64,000 bases of DNA from JBLMXQ01 sp050257855 (GCA_050257855.1 JBLMXQ010000096.1:6530-70529); one strand, 5' to 3'; counted from the first letter of the stretch, positions 1 to 8,275 are shown. Numbers and translations: made by a program. Notes: generated from the sequence alone by a model not told the origin.

Positions 1-1
1 G

Positions 2-271
2 CTGGTGCACGAGGCGCTCTGGGTGCCTGCGATCGATCGGATCCTCGCGCGTGATCCGAACGCCTCGACGTTGAAGAAACACCTCTTGGCCAGCCATACC
101 GCCGCCGAGGACTGCGGCCGTGTGGCCGAGGCTGCGGGCGTCAAGACGCTCGTGCTCAGTCACCTCGTGCCGGGCGGCGACGCGTCCATCACCGATCAGA
201 TGTGGCTCGATGCGGCCGGCAAGTACTTCAAGGGTCGAATCATCGTCGGCAAGGACTTGATGGAAATCTGA
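2..271 (+). CDS. MBL-fold metallo-hydrolase, C-terminal fragment
   Basis: This is the last ~89 residues of a protein whose start lies before the window; the reading frame is open from base 2. The visible part has the ending typical of ribonuclease Z / arylsulfatase-type metallo-beta-lactamase-fold hydrolases: an 'LLASHTAAEDCGRVA' segment in which the His would be a late zinc ligand, a 'LVLSHLVPG' strand with another His ligand, and the closing 'GRIIVGKDLMEI'. The family hydrolyses esters or phosphodiesters with two zinc ions. The substrate cannot be told from this fragment. The next gene starts 11 bases downstream, so they may be cotranscribed. Confidence 0.75.
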   Translation: MVHEALWVPAIDRILARDPNASTLKKHLLASHTAAEDCGRVAEAAGVKTLVLSHLVPGGDASITDQMWLDAAGKYFKGRIIVGKDLMEI

Positions 272-282
272 CAGGAGCCCGG

Positions 283-744
283 ATGCCCTCGGAAACGCTC
301 AGTCCGCGACGCCTCTCCGTAGATCTCGTCGGTACCTGGGAGCTCGTCTCTCGCATCGACCGCACGGCCTCTGGCGAGACCAGCGCCGAGCCTTCGCTCG
401 GCGCCGATCCGTACGCCATGTTGTACTACGATCGAACCGGCCACTTCGCGGCGCAGTTCATGAAGCGCGACCGCACCGCTGCCGGCGAGGAGCCGGCGGT
501 GTCGGCGCCGAACAACAGCCGCGCCCGCGGCGGCTACGACGCGTACTTCGGCACCTACACGGTCGACGACGTTCGCGGGACCGTCACGCAGCGCCTCGTG
601 GGCGCGCTTTCGAACGAGAACGTGGGGCAGGTCCTCACGCGAGCGATGAAGGTCTCGAACGACACGCTGACAATCGAGGTCGGAACCGCCTCGCCGGACG
701 GCGAGCCGGTGACGCGCACTCTCGTGTGGACCAGGGTCGCCTGA
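283..744 (+). CDS. lipocalin-like domain protein
   Basis: A 153-residue protein without a signal peptide. I start it at the ATG at 283, which has AGGAG just upstream; an in-frame ORF extends further back but would overlap the previous gene. It begins 'LVGTWELVSRIDR', followed by 'YAMLYYDRTGHFAAQFMKRDR' and ends with a '..RTLVWTRV' strand. This is the signature of the lipocalin-like family (Lipocalin_5 type), small beta-barrels common in soil bacteria and usually of unknown ligand. The function is unknown. It sits between an MBL-fold hydrolase and a DUF2007-type gene on the same strand. Confidence 0.6.
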   Translation: MPSETLSPRRLSVDLVGTWELVSRIDRTASGETSAEPSLGADPYAMLYYDRTGHFAAQFMKRDRTAAGEEPAVSAPNNSRARGGYDAYFGTYTVDDVRGTVTQRLVGALSNENVGQVLTRAMKVSNDTLTIEVGTASPDGEPVTRTLVWTRVA

Positions 745-755
745 CGAGCGGTGGG

Positions 756-1022
756 ATGACGAAGAGACACGAATCCAACGAGCCGGTGACCGTGCTCGAG
801 ACGGGCGATCAGGCGTTGCTCGCGGTGGCCAAGTCGCTGCTGGAGGACGCAGGGATCGCGTACTTCGCCAAGGGCGAAGGCATGCAGGATCTGTTCGGCC
901 TCGGCCGGTTCGGCACCGGGTTCAGCCCGGTCGTCGGACCGGTCGAATTGCAGGTGGCTGCCGACGACGCCGCGGAGGCGCGGGCGCGGCTGATGGATCT
1001 GATGCGGCAGCGCGACCGCTGA
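756..1022 (+). CDS. DUF2007-type putative signal-transducing protein
   Basis: An 88-residue cytosolic protein. The N-terminal half 'VTVLETGDQALLAVAKSLLEDAGIAYFAKGEG' and the end 'LQVAADDAAEARARLMDLM' form the ferredoxin-like fold seen in DUF2007 proteins, often called putative prokaryotic signal transducing protein. The ATG at 756 follows GGTGGG; an in-frame upstream ATG at 726 overlaps the lipocalin gene and adds residues not found in the family. The biochemical role is unknown. The tight spacing (11 bases) suggests the same transcript as the gene before it. Confidence 0.6.
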   Translation: MTKRHESNEPVTVLETGDQALLAVAKSLLEDAGIAYFAKGEGMQDLFGLGRFGTGFSPVVGPVELQVAADDAAEARARLMDLMRQRDR

Positions 1023-1074
1023 TTCCGCTGGCGCCGATGCGCTTCGCAGGCGAGCTGACGTTCGGGCAGACGTG

Positions 1075-1731
1075 ATGAACACGAGCCGGACCGGAAGACT
1101 GCGATCCTCGGGGAGCACGGGCAACGCGCCCCCGATCTCGATTGTCAACGTCGGCTACCGGTCCACCAACTACTGGGTCGTGAGCACCGGACGCTCCCGC
1201 CTGCTCGTGGATCTCGGCTGGCCGGGCACGATGGGCGCCATGCGCGCGAACCTCGACCGGATGGGCGTGCCGCTCGGCGAGATTCGGTACGGCCTGGCGA
1301 CGCACTACCACCCGGACCACGCGGGACTCGCCGAGGATCTCAAGCACGCCGGCGTGCCCCTTCTCGTCCTCGACGTGCAGACGGCCGCGATCCCGGCGCT
1401 CGAGGCGATCACGAAGCCGCGCGACGGGTACACCTCCATCACTGCGCAGGGCAACCTGACGATCACGTGCGCAGAGAGCCGCGCCGTGCTCGAGCGAATC
1501 GGCGTTTCAGGCGAGATCGTGCACACGCCCGGACATTCCGACGACAGCATCTCGCTGCTGCTCGACGATGGATCCGTGTTCACGGGAGATCTGACGCCGC
1601 CCGCCCTCGCGGGGGACACCGACGGGCGCGTGGCGCGCGAGAGCTGGAACGAATTGCGGCGCCGCGGCGCCACCCGCGTCTATCCGGGGCACGGCGCGAG
1701 CGGCCCGCTGCGCCTGCCGTGGGAGGAATGA
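1075..1731 (+). CDS. MBL-fold metallo-hydrolase
   Basis: A 218-residue protein with the complete zinc-binding signature H77-x-H79-x-D81-H82 (in 'THYHPDHAG'), a later 'GEIVHTPGHSDDSISLLL' with the third His, 'FTGDLTPPAL' with the bridging Asp and 'VYPGHGAS' with the last His. It is therefore likely an active, soluble di-zinc hydrolase of the metallo-beta-lactamase superfamily. Substrate is unknown; relatives include glyoxalase II-like and lactonase-like enzymes. GTG at 1072 is an alternative start one codon earlier. Its stop overlaps the start of the next gene by four bases (ATGA), so the two are translationally coupled. Confidence 0.75.
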   Translation: MNTSRTGRLRSSGSTGNAPPISIVNVGYRSTNYWVVSTGRSRLLVDLGWPGTMGAMRANLDRMGVPLGEIRYGLATHYHPDHAGLAEDLKHAGVPLLVLDVQTAAIPALEAITKPRDGYTSITAQGNLTITCAESRAVLERIGVSGEIVHTPGHSDDSISLLLDDGSVFTGDLTPPALAGDTDGRVARESWNELRRRGATRVYPGHGASGPLRLPWEE

Positions 1732-2099
1732 GGTTCCTCGCCGATCTCGTCGTGCTGCTGCACGCCGGGTTCGCGCTGTTCGCTGTTTTCGGAGGGCTCC
1801 TGGCCTGGCGCTGGCGGTGGATCCCCTGGGTGCACCTGCCGGCCGCGGCATGGGGCGCGTACGTCGAGTTCGCCAGCCGCGTCTGTCCGCTGACCCCGCT
1901 CGAGAACCGGCTCCGGGCCGCCGGCGGCGCGGCGGCGTATCGCGGAGACTTCATCGCGCACTACCTCGTGCCCGTCCTCTACCCGGACAACCTGACGCAC
2001 GACGTTCAGCTCGGTCTCGGCACGGTCGTGATCGCCTTCAACATCCTTGTCTATGCCACCCTGTGGCGACGTTCCAGGAAGTACGATCGAGAGGGATGA
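1728..2099 (+). CDS. DUF2784 family membrane protein
   Basis: A 123-residue protein with three or four hydrophobic helices. The opening 'FLADLVVLLHAGFALFAVFGG' and the central 'SRVCPLTPLENRLR' followed by 'FIAHYLVPVLYP' are the characteristic conserved stretches of DUF2784. Its role is not known; the conserved His, Cys and Pro residues suggest a ligand-binding inner-membrane protein. Its start codon overlaps the stop of the MBL-fold hydrolase (ATGA), with GGGAGGA ahead as ribosome binding site, so its expression is coupled to that gene. Confidence 0.7.
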   Translation: MRFLADLVVLLHAGFALFAVFGGLLAWRWRWIPWVHLPAAAWGAYVEFASRVCPLTPLENRLRAAGGAAAYRGDFIAHYLVPVLYPDNLTHDVQLGLGTVVIAFNILVYATLWRRSRKYDREG

Positions 2100-2190
2100 C
2101 ACCCACAGCCGGCGTTTGCCGGTGGTGGGGGGGCGATCTCCTGGCAGGTGGAGCGGCTGCGGTGGCACTATTGAGAACTGAGGAGGGATC

Positions 2191-2787
2191 ATGGCGAAGA
2201 AGATCCTGATGCTCGTCGGGGACTACGTCGAGGACTACGAGGCGATGGTGCCCTTCCAGGCGCTGCAGGCCGTCGGCCATACGGTTCACGCGGTGTGCCC
2301 CGGCAAGGGCACGGGCGACGTGGTGCGGACGGCGGTCCACGATTTCGAAGGTGATCAGACCTACTCCGAGAAGCGCGGACACAACTTTGCGCTGAACGCA
2401 GCCTTCGACGACGTGAAGGAGCGCGATTACGACGCGCTGGTGATTCCGGGCGGGCGCGCGCCCGAGTACCTGCGTCTCAATCCGCGCGTGCTCGAGGTCG
2501 TCCGGCATTTCGCGGACACCCGCAAGCCGATTGCCGCGATCTGTCACGGGGCTCAGCTGCTGGCGGCGGCCAAGGCGATCGGCGGCCGCAGGATCAGTGC
2601 GTATCCGGCCTGCTCGCCCGAAGTCGAAGGCGCCGGCGCCACCTACGCCGCGATTGCGGTCGATCAGGCGGTCACCGACGGCAACATCGTCACGGCGCCG
2701 GCATGGCCCGCGCATCCGACGTGGATCGCGCAGTTCCTGACGGTGCTCGGCACGCGCATCGAGCACGGAGATCTCGCTCGCGCGTAG
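2191..2787 (+). CDS. DJ-1/PfpI family protein
   Basis: A 198-residue flavodoxin-like protein. It has the family's acidic residue in 'VEDYEAMVPF' and the nucleophile elbow 'AAICHGAQLL', with Cys118 followed by His119. It also has the 'VIPGGRAPEYLR' loop. PfpI-type relatives are described as intracellular proteases, deglycases or glyoxalases, and the length is close to the 'YhbO/protease I' branch. The ATG follows GAGGAGG. A 91-base gap precedes it, in which I see no clear promoter. The stop is followed after seven bases by the DUF504 gene. Confidence 0.8.
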   Translation: MAKKILMLVGDYVEDYEAMVPFQALQAVGHTVHAVCPGKGTGDVVRTAVHDFEGDQTYSEKRGHNFALNAAFDDVKERDYDALVIPGGRAPEYLRLNPRVLEVVRHFADTRKPIAAICHGAQLLAAAKAIGGRRISAYPACSPEVEGAGATYAAIAVDQAVTDGNIVTAPAWPAHPTWIAQFLTVLGTRIEHGDLARA

Positions 2788-2794
2788 GAAGAAG

Positions 2795-3055
2795 TTGCAG
2801 CCGCTCGAGGAACTGCTGCACCGGATCGTGTGGGACGCCGAGTTCGGCAGGGGTTCGTTCGCGCTCGGCTATTACGATCGCGTGCTGCACCGGGAAATCG
2901 TGGTGCCGATGTCCGCGCTCACGCTCAGCACAGGGCAGCCTCGTACCTTCACCTTCGAGGACGAGCAGGGCGTCGCGCGGACCGTTCCGCTGCATCGCGT
3001 GCGCACGGTGTACAAAGGCGGCTCGCCCATCTGGCGCCGGCCGCAACGGACCTGA
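2795..3055 (+). CDS. DUF504 / MJ1316-type RNA end-recognition protein
   Basis: An 86-residue protein starting with TTG, with AGGAAGAAG ahead. The pattern 'HRIVWDAEFGRGSFALGYYDRV' plus 'VPLHRVRTVYKGGSPIWRR' matches the UPF0248/DUF504 family, also known as the MJ1316 RNA cyclic-group end-recognition domain, proposed to recognise 2',3'-cyclic phosphate RNA ends. That role is a family prediction, not something the sequence proves. It is immediately downstream of the DJ-1 gene and probably shares its mRNA. A small hairpin follows the stop. Confidence 0.65.
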   Translation: MQPLEELLHRIVWDAEFGRGSFALGYYDRVLHREIVVPMSALTLSTGQPRTFTFEDEQGVARTVPLHRVRTVYKGGSPIWRRPQRT

Positions 3056-3069
3056 CCGACGCCGCGCGT

Positions 3070-3087
3070 TTGTGGTAAAAACCACAA
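3070..3087 (+). terminator. short hairpin after DUF504 gene
   Basis: TTGTGGT-AAAA-ACCACAA is a perfect 7-bp stem with an AAAA loop, 14 bases after the DUF504 stop. There is no T-tract, so termination activity is uncertain. It could simply be the first member of the structured repeat block that follows. Confidence 0.35.
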
Positions 3088-3089
3088 CG

Positions 3090-3154
3090 GTAGGGGACGG
3101 CCTTCAGGCCGTCCCGGCCAATTGAGGGTAGGGGACGGCCTTCAGGCCGTCCCG
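3090..3154. repeat. GGGACGG palindromic repeat, two tandem copies
   Basis: Two copies of GTAGGGGACGGCCTTCAGGCCGTCCC, centred near 3103 and 3142, lie in the gap before the Rho_N-like gene. Each is an almost perfect inverted repeat with a loop of 2-4 bases. The same element recurs at 21448-21514 and 52893-52920, so it is a dispersed REP-like family. It may act in mRNA 3' end protection or attenuation, but no function is shown. Confidence 0.85.
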
Positions 3155-3171
3155 GCTGGGAGGTTGCGCCA

Positions 3172-3498
3172 GTGGCAACGTTCACCTACGACGAGCTGAA
3201 GCACAAGACCATCGCCGAACTGCGGGACATCGCCAAAGGCGTGGACCACGAGGCGGTCAAGGGCTACACGCAGCTGAACAAGGAGCATCTGCTCCCTGCG
3301 CTCTGCCAGGCGCTCGGCATCGACGCCAGCGGGCATCACGCCGCGCGGGGCATCGACAAGGCGGTCGTGAAGGCGAAGATGCGCGCGCTGCACAAGGAGC
3401 GCGACGCGGCGCTCGCGTCCGGCGACGGGGTGCGCCTCAAGGCGCTGCGCCGGCACATCCACAAGCTCAATCATCAGATCCGGGTGCACGCCCGGTGA
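3172..3498 (+). CDS. Rho_N-like small basic protein
   Basis: A 108-residue protein with a GTG start after TTGCGCCA. The first 50 residues ('KTIAELRDIAKGVDHEAVKGYTQLNKEHLLPALCQALGI') resemble the Rho N-terminal/SAP-like helix-extended-loop-helix nucleic-acid-binding fold. The second half is a strongly basic, Ala/His/Arg-rich helical tail ('LKALRRHIHKLNHQIRVHAR'). A role in binding nucleic acid is likely, but the target is unknown. Its stop overlaps the next gene's GTG start by four bases, linking it to a methyltransferase. Confidence 0.55.
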   Translation: MATFTYDELKHKTIAELRDIAKGVDHEAVKGYTQLNKEHLLPALCQALGIDASGHHAARGIDKAVVKAKMRALHKERDAALASGDGVRLKALRRHIHKLNHQIRVHAR

Positions 3499-4331
3499 TA
3501 TCTTCCGGCGACCGGCCGCTCAGCCCGGACCAGGTGTCCGCCAACTGGACCGCGATCGCCTCCGAGTACGAGCGGTCCTTTGAGACACTGAGCTCCCAAT
3601 TCGCTGCCGATGCGCTCGCGCTCCTGCAGCTTCGGCCGGGAGAGCGTGTCGTCGACGTCGCGGCCGGCACCGGTGCGTTCAGCCTGCTTGCCGCGCGTGC
3701 CGGCGCCCGTGTGCTCGCCGCGGACTTCGCGCCGGGCATGGCCGCCGCGCTTCGTGCCCGGGCCGCCGCGGCCGGCGAATCGCGCGTCGCGGTGGCCGTG
3801 ATGGACGGCCAGGCGCTGGCCGTGGCCGACCGATCGTTCGACGCGAGCGTGTCCGTCCTGGGTCTGATCTTCTTTCCCGACATCGCGCGGGGGATCCGAG
3901 AGCTCCGGCGCGTGCTCCGTCCCGGCGGCCGTGCCGCCATCGTCTGCTGGGCCGATGCCGCCACGCTCGAGCCGATGATGCTCGTGAGGCGCGCCATCGA
4001 ACGCGTCATCCCCGGGTTCGAGCCGCCGGCGGGCGTGCCCGTGTGGGCGCGGCTCGCCGGACCCGACGCCGTATGCGCCGCGATGGAGAAGGCGGGGTTC
4101 GCGCGCGTGGCCGTCACGACCTCGACGCGATCGATGACCATCGAATCGCCAGAATCGTTCTGGACGGACTTCACCAGGATTGTGCCGCCGCTGGCGCACC
4201 TGTTCGCCGGGCTCGGACCGGACCGGACGGCCGCCGTCGGACGCGCGTACATGGATTTGCTCGAGGCCGCAGGGGGCGGCGACACGCCGAGGATGAGCGC
4301 CGAAGCCTGCACCGGCATCGGCTGGGCGTGA
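3495..4331 (+). CDS. class I SAM-dependent methyltransferase
   Basis: A 278-residue protein with the Rossmann methyltransferase motifs: 'VVDVAAGTGAFSLLAA' (motif I), 'VLAADFAPGM' (motif II, acidic residue for the ribose), 'VAVMDGQALAVADRSFDASVSV' and 'RELRRVLRPGGRAAIV'. This resembles the UbiE/methyltransferase-11 branch. The C-terminal 100 residues are helical and probably form the acceptor-binding part. The acceptor is unknown. GTG start within the stop of the preceding Rho_N-like gene (GTGA) shows translational coupling. Confidence 0.75.
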   Translation: MISSGDRPLSPDQVSANWTAIASEYERSFETLSSQFAADALALLQLRPGERVVDVAAGTGAFSLLAARAGARVLAADFAPGMAAALRARAAAAGESRVAVAVMDGQALAVADRSFDASVSVLGLIFFPDIARGIRELRRVLRPGGRAAIVCWADAATLEPMMLVRRAIERVIPGFEPPAGVPVWARLAGPDAVCAAMEKAGFARVAVTTSTRSMTIESPESFWTDFTRIVPPLAHLFAGLGPDRTAAVGRAYMDLLEAAGGGDTPRMSAEACTGIGWA

Positions 4332-4370
4332 CGCGCCATCCGGACCGGACGATGCCGCGGGAAGGACGGT

Positions 4371-4649
4371 ATGTGCCGTAACATCAAGACGCTCTTCAAC
4401 TTCGATCCGCCGGCCACCGACGAGGAGATCCGCGCGTCGGCGATCCAGTTCGTCAGGAAGCTGAGCGGAGTCAACCGTCCGTCGCGCGCGAACCAGGCGG
4501 CGTTCGATCGCGCGGTGGACGAAGTGAGCCACGCGGCCTCGCGTCTCCTCGAGTCGCTGACGACGACCGCGCCACCCAAAGACCGCGAAGCGGAAGCGGC
4601 GAAAGCGAGGGCCCGCACGGTCGAGCGATTCCATGGAGCATCACGGTGA
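4371..4649 (+). CDS. DUF2277 family protein
   Basis: A 92-residue protein that starts 'MCRNIKTLFNFDPPATDEEIRASAIQFVRKLSG', the well-conserved opening of DUF2277, and carries the later 'LLESLTTTAPPKDREAEAAKARARTVERF' helix. The family is small, cytosolic and of unknown function; the conserved early Cys is intact (Cys2). Upstream the sequence GGAAGGACGGT supplies a ribosome binding site. The stop overlaps the dodecin start by four bases. Confidence 0.8.
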   Translation: MCRNIKTLFNFDPPATDEEIRASAIQFVRKLSGVNRPSRANQAAFDRAVDEVSHAASRLLESLTTTAPPKDREAEAAKARARTVERFHGASR

Positions 4650-4858
4650 ATCACGTCTACAAGACTGTCGAACTGGTCGGGTCATCGGCCACCGGGACCG
4701 ACGACGCCATTCGGAACGCGGTGGCGAAGGCGGCGAAGACGCTTCGCAACCTGCGGTGGTTCGAAGTGATCGAGACCCGCGGTCACATCGACAATGGACA
4801 GGTCGCGCACTGGCAGGTGACGATCAAGATCGGCTTCACGCTCGAAGACGAAGCCTAG
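4646..4858 (+). CDS. dodecin family protein
   Basis: A 70-residue protein matching dodecin in full: 'VYKTVELVGSSATGTDDAIRNAVAKAAKTLRNLRWFEVIETRGHIDNGQVAHWQVTIKIGFTLE'. The Trp in 'NLRWFEV' is the one that stacks on flavin isoalloxazine rings in known dodecins, and the closing 'WQVTIKIGF' strand is conserved. Dodecins form hollow dodecamers that store or buffer flavin. The start is GTG, inside the stop of the DUF2277 gene (GTGA), so translation is coupled. Confidence 0.9.
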   Translation: MNHVYKTVELVGSSATGTDDAIRNAVAKAAKTLRNLRWFEVIETRGHIDNGQVAHWQVTIKIGFTLEDEA

Positions 4859-4864
4859 GGACGT

Positions 4865-5383
4865 GTGGCGGTTGTGAACTTCACCTGCAGGACGGCGCGA
4901 TCGGCCGCGGTCACGGCCATCCTGGTGGCACTGGTGGTTCTGGAAACTGCGGTCGTGCATCTCCTGCTGATGCGCGTCCGTGTGCTCGCGCTCGCGGTAT
5001 CCGCCGCGAGCCTGGCGGCCGTCGTCTGGCTGATGGCCGACTATGTGGCGATGGGCGGACCTGCCGCGCATCTCGACGGCGAGTGGGTCCATCTTCGTGT
5101 CGGCCGGCGTGCGCGGGCGACGATCGCCCGGGCGGCCGTCGCGGGGGCCCTGGCTCCGGGCTGGCAGGATCTCGGGTTGTCCGCGCCGAAGTATCTGAAC
5201 CCGACGAAGCCCGCGTCGCCGAACGTCTTCCTGGTGTTCGCCGATCCGCAAGCGGTCGAGCTCTTCGGCGCGATCCGGCGTCCGGTCCGGCGGATCGCGC
5301 TCCACCTCGACGATCCGGCCGGGTTCCTCGCCGCGCTCGGTCGGCCGATGCCGTCGAACGCGCCACCAGCGGCGGCGGTGTGA
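4865..5383 (+). CDS. membrane protein with PH-like soluble domain
   Basis: A 172-residue protein starting with GTG (4865, or the in-frame GTG at 4874). Two hydrophobic helices at about residues 13-35 and 38-57 are followed by a ~110-residue soluble part whose strands ('EWVHLRVGRRARATIARAAV', 'FLVFADPQAVELFG', 'VRRIALHLDDPAGFLAAL') resemble bacterial PH-like domains in transport or signalling proteins. I cannot assign a function. Six bases separate it from dodecin, so it is probably in the same operon. Confidence 0.5.
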   Translation: MAVVNFTCRTARSAAVTAILVALVVLETAVVHLLLMRVRVLALAVSAASLAAVVWLMADYVAMGGPAAHLDGEWVHLRVGRRARATIARAAVAGALAPGWQDLGLSAPKYLNPTKPASPNVFLVFADPQAVELFGAIRRPVRRIALHLDDPAGFLAALGRPMPSNAPPAAAV

Positions 5384-5397
5384 CACAATCCACGTCC

Positions 5398-7590
5398 ATG
5401 AAACATCTTGCTCTCGTCATTCTTGCGGCCGCCTGCGCGTCGTGCGCCTCGAAGGCGACACCCACCCCGGACAACGCCCGGGACGCGGCCGCCTGGGAGC
5501 GCCAGGCCCGGAACGTCGACATCGTCCGCGACGACTGGGGCATCGCGCACGTGCATGGCAGGACCGATGCGGACGCCGTGTTCGGGATGATCTACGCTCA
5601 GGCCGAAGACGACTTCAACCGCGTCGAGACGAACTACCTGCTCTCGATGGGCCGCCTCGCGGAGGCCGAAGGCGACAAGGAGATCTACCGCGACCTCCGG
5701 ATGAAGCTCTTCATCGATCCGGCCGACCTGAAGGCGACGTACGAGCAGAGCCCGGACTGGCTCAAGAGGCTGATGACCGCGTGGGCGGACGGGCTGAACT
5801 TCTATCTCTACAAGCATCCCGAGGTGAAGCCGAAGGTCATCACGCGTTTCGAGCCCTGGATGGCGCTGTCGTTCACGGAAGGCAGCATCGGCGGCGACAT
5901 CGAGCGGGTGGACCTGAAGCAGCTCGAGGCGTTCTATGGGAAGGCGCCCGTCGGCACGCAGGCCTCGAACGAGCAGCCCGAGGCCTACGTCGAGCCGACG
6001 GGATCCAACGGCATCGCCATCGCGCCGTCGGACTCCGCATCGCACCACGCGCTGCTGTGGATCAATCCGCACACGTCGTTCTTCTTCCGGTCCGAACTGC
6101 AGATGGCCAGCGACGAAGGGCTCGACGCCTACGGCGCGGTCACGTGGGGGCAGTTCTTCGTCTACCAGGGCTTCAACGAGCGGGCCGGGTGGATGCACAC
6201 GTCGAGCGGAGTGGACAACATCGACGAGTACCTGGAGACGGTGACGAAGAAGGGCGACGGGTACGTCTACAGGTACGGGAACGAAGAGCGCCCGGTGAAG
6301 CAGAAGACGATCGCCGTGCCGTACAGGACGACCGGCGGGATGGCCACGAAGACGTTCACGGCGTACTTCACGCAGCACGGGCCGGTGGTCCGGGAGCAGG
6401 ACGGGAAGTGGGTGAGCATCAGCCTGATGCAGGACCCGCTTCACGCGCTGATCCAGTCGTACACGCGGACGAAGGCGCACGACCTGAAGGCCTTCCGCCA
6501 GGCGATGGAGCTTCACACGAACTCGTCGAACAACACGATCTTCGCGGACGCGGACGGCGACATCGCGTACTTCCACTCCAACTTCATCCCGAAGCGTGAT
6601 CCGCGCTTCGACTGGACGAAGCCGGTCGACGGCAGCGATCCGGCGACCGACTGGCACGGCGTCCTGTCGATCGACGAGTCGCCGAATGCGATCAACCCGG
6701 CGAACGGGTGGGTGTACAACTCAAACAACTGGCCCTGGTCGACGGCGGGTCCGGACAGTCCGAAGCGCGCCGACTATCCCGCGTACGTCGAACGGGGCAC
6801 CGAGGAGACGCCGCGCGGCTACCACGCGCTCCGCGTGCTCGGATCCGGGAAGAACTTCACGCCCGACTCGCTGACCGCCGCGGCGTTCGACAGCTATCTG
6901 CCGGCGTTCGATCGGCTGCTGCCGCCGCTCTTCAAGGCGTACGACCGGCTGCCGGCGGCCAGTCCGATCAGGGCGCAGCTCAAGGATCAGATCGCGCTGC
7001 TGCGAGGCTGGGACCATCGCTGGGGCGCGTCGTCCGTGCCGACCTCGCTCGCCGTGTTCTGGGGAGAAGAAGCAGGGCGAAGGGTCGCGGCGGAAGCGCG
7101 CGCGGCCGGCATGTCGGCCGACGACTACACGGCGACGAAGGCCGCGCCGGACGATCTGCTGCAGGCGCTCGCGGCCGCGTCCGGCAAGCTCGCCGCCGAC
7201 TTCGGCACCTGGAAGACGCCCTGGGGCGACATCAACCGCTTCCAGCGCATCAACGACGACATCACGCCGTCGTTCGACGACAGCAAACCGAGCATTCCGG
7301 TCGCCTTCACATCGTCCCGCTGGGGCTCGCTCGCGTCGTTCGGCGCGCGCGCGTATCCGAACACGAAGAAGTGGTACGGCACCAGCGGCAACAGCTTCGT
7401 CGCGGTCGTCGAGTTCGGCGACAGGGTGTCGGCGAAGGCGGTCACCGCTGGCGGCGAGAGCGGCCATCCCGACTCGCCGCACTTCAACGACGAAGCCGAG
7501 CGCTACGCGAGCGGCAACCTGCGCGAGGTGTACTACTATCCCGAGGAGCTGAAAGGGCACACCGAGCGGTCGTATCACCCCGGTTCCTGA
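5398..7590 (+). CDS. penicillin acylase family lipoprotein
   Basis: A 730-residue Ntn-hydrolase. A signal peptide with Cys at residues 13 and 16 suggests lipid anchoring. 'NVDIVRDDWGIAHVHGRTDADAVFGMIYAQAEDD' is the conserved start of the alpha chain. The likely autoprocessing site is in 'PTGSNGIAIAP', making Ser203 the N-terminal nucleophile of the beta chain. 'HTNSSNNTIFADADGDIAYF' and 'GESGHPDSPHFND' near the end are also family-typical. These enzymes cleave amide side chains (beta-lactams, acyl-homoserine lactones, peptides); the substrate here is open. The ATG at 5398 gives the signal peptide directly; longer in-frame ORF sequence upstream is spurious. Confidence 0.88.
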   Translation: MKHLALVILAAACASCASKATPTPDNARDAAAWERQARNVDIVRDDWGIAHVHGRTDADAVFGMIYAQAEDDFNRVETNYLLSMGRLAEAEGDKEIYRDLRMKLFIDPADLKATYEQSPDWLKRLMTAWADGLNFYLYKHPEVKPKVITRFEPWMALSFTEGSIGGDIERVDLKQLEAFYGKAPVGTQASNEQPEAYVEPTGSNGIAIAPSDSASHHALLWINPHTSFFFRSELQMASDEGLDAYGAVTWGQFFVYQGFNERAGWMHTSSGVDNIDEYLETVTKKGDGYVYRYGNEERPVKQKTIAVPYRTTGGMATKTFTAYFTQHGPVVREQDGKWVSISLMQDPLHALIQSYTRTKAHDLKAFRQAMELHTNSSNNTIFADADGDIAYFHSNFIPKRDPRFDWTKPVDGSDPATDWHGVLSIDESPNAINPANGWVYNSNNWPWSTAGPDSPKRADYPAYVERGTEETPRGYHALRVLGSGKNFTPDSLTAAAFDSYLPAFDRLLPPLFKAYDRLPAASPIRAQLKDQIALLRGWDHRWGASSVPTSLAVFWGEEAGRRVAAEARAAGMSADDYTATKAAPDDLLQALAAASGKLAADFGTWKTPWGDINRFQRINDDITPSFDDSKPSIPVAFTSSRWGSLASFGARAYPNTKKWYGTSGNSFVAVVEFGDRVSAKAVTAGGESGHPDSPHFNDEAERYASGNLREVYYYPEELKGHTERSYHPGS

Positions 7591-7627
7591 TCTGAAGGAG
7601 CGCGAGGCGTCGGCCGGGTGATGAGCG

Positions 7628-8275
7628 ATGGAGTTGCCGTTCACCCACGCGGCGTTTCTCGACGTCTTCGGCGCGTACAACCACGCGCTCTGGCCCGCGG
7701 CGACCGTGCTGTGGACCGTCACCGCAGCGATGGCCCTGCAGTGGGCGAGAACGCGCAACGGCGACGGCCGCGCCCTGTGCGCCCTTCTGGCCGTGCACTG
7801 GGCGTGGTCGGGCGCGGTCTACCACTGGATCTTCTTCCGGCGCATCAACCCGGCGGCCGCGTTCTTCGGCGGCGGGTTCGTGCTGGAGGCGATCCTGTTC
7901 GCGTGGCTCGCGGTGACGGTTCGCACGCGCTTCAGACTGGACGAATCGCCGCGTGGCGTCCTGGGCCTGTCGCTCGTGATCTACTCGCTGGCATACCCGC
8001 TCGCGGGTCTGGCGTTCGGCCTGCGCTATCCGCGCATGCCGATCTTCGCCGTTCCGTGCCCGACGACGCTCCTCACAGTCGGGCTGCTGCTGACGGCATC
8101 CGGGGCTCCCCGGACCGTCAACATCGTGCCGATCGCGTGGTCCGCCATCGGCGCGTCCGCGGCGTTCGTCCTCGGCGTCCGTGCCGACCTCGCGCTGATG
8201 GCGGCCGGGGTGCTCCTGACGCTCGACACGCTCGCCCCGCGAGCGCTGGGCGCGAGGGGAGGGCAGCCGGCATGA
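7628..8275 (+). CDS. DUF6064 family membrane protein
   Basis: A 215-residue polytopic membrane protein with about six hydrophobic helices. The opening 'LPFTHAAFLDVFGAYNHALWPA' and 'HWAWSGAVYHWIFFRRINPAA' are characteristic of DUF6064 proteins, and 'PYPRMPIFAVPCPTT'-like sequence near residue 140 carries the conserved Pro-Cys-Pro. The function is unknown. Its stop overlaps the start of the MmcQ/YjbR gene by four bases. Confidence 0.7.
   Translation: MELPFTHAAFLDVFGAYNHALWPAATVLWTVTAAMALQWARTRNGDGRALCALLAVHWAWSGAVYHWIFFRRINPAAAFFGGGFVLEAILFAWLAVTVRTRFRLDESPRGVLGLSLVIYSLAYPLAGLAFGLRYPRMPIFAVPCPTTLLTVGLLLTASGAPRTVNIVPIAWSAIGASAAFVLGVRADLALMAAGVLLTLDTLAPRALGARGGQPA

Noticed and set aside
5041..6657. 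538-codon minus-strand ORF opposite the penicillin acylase gene
   Set aside because: It is an antisense shadow with Val/Arg-rich composition and no domain.
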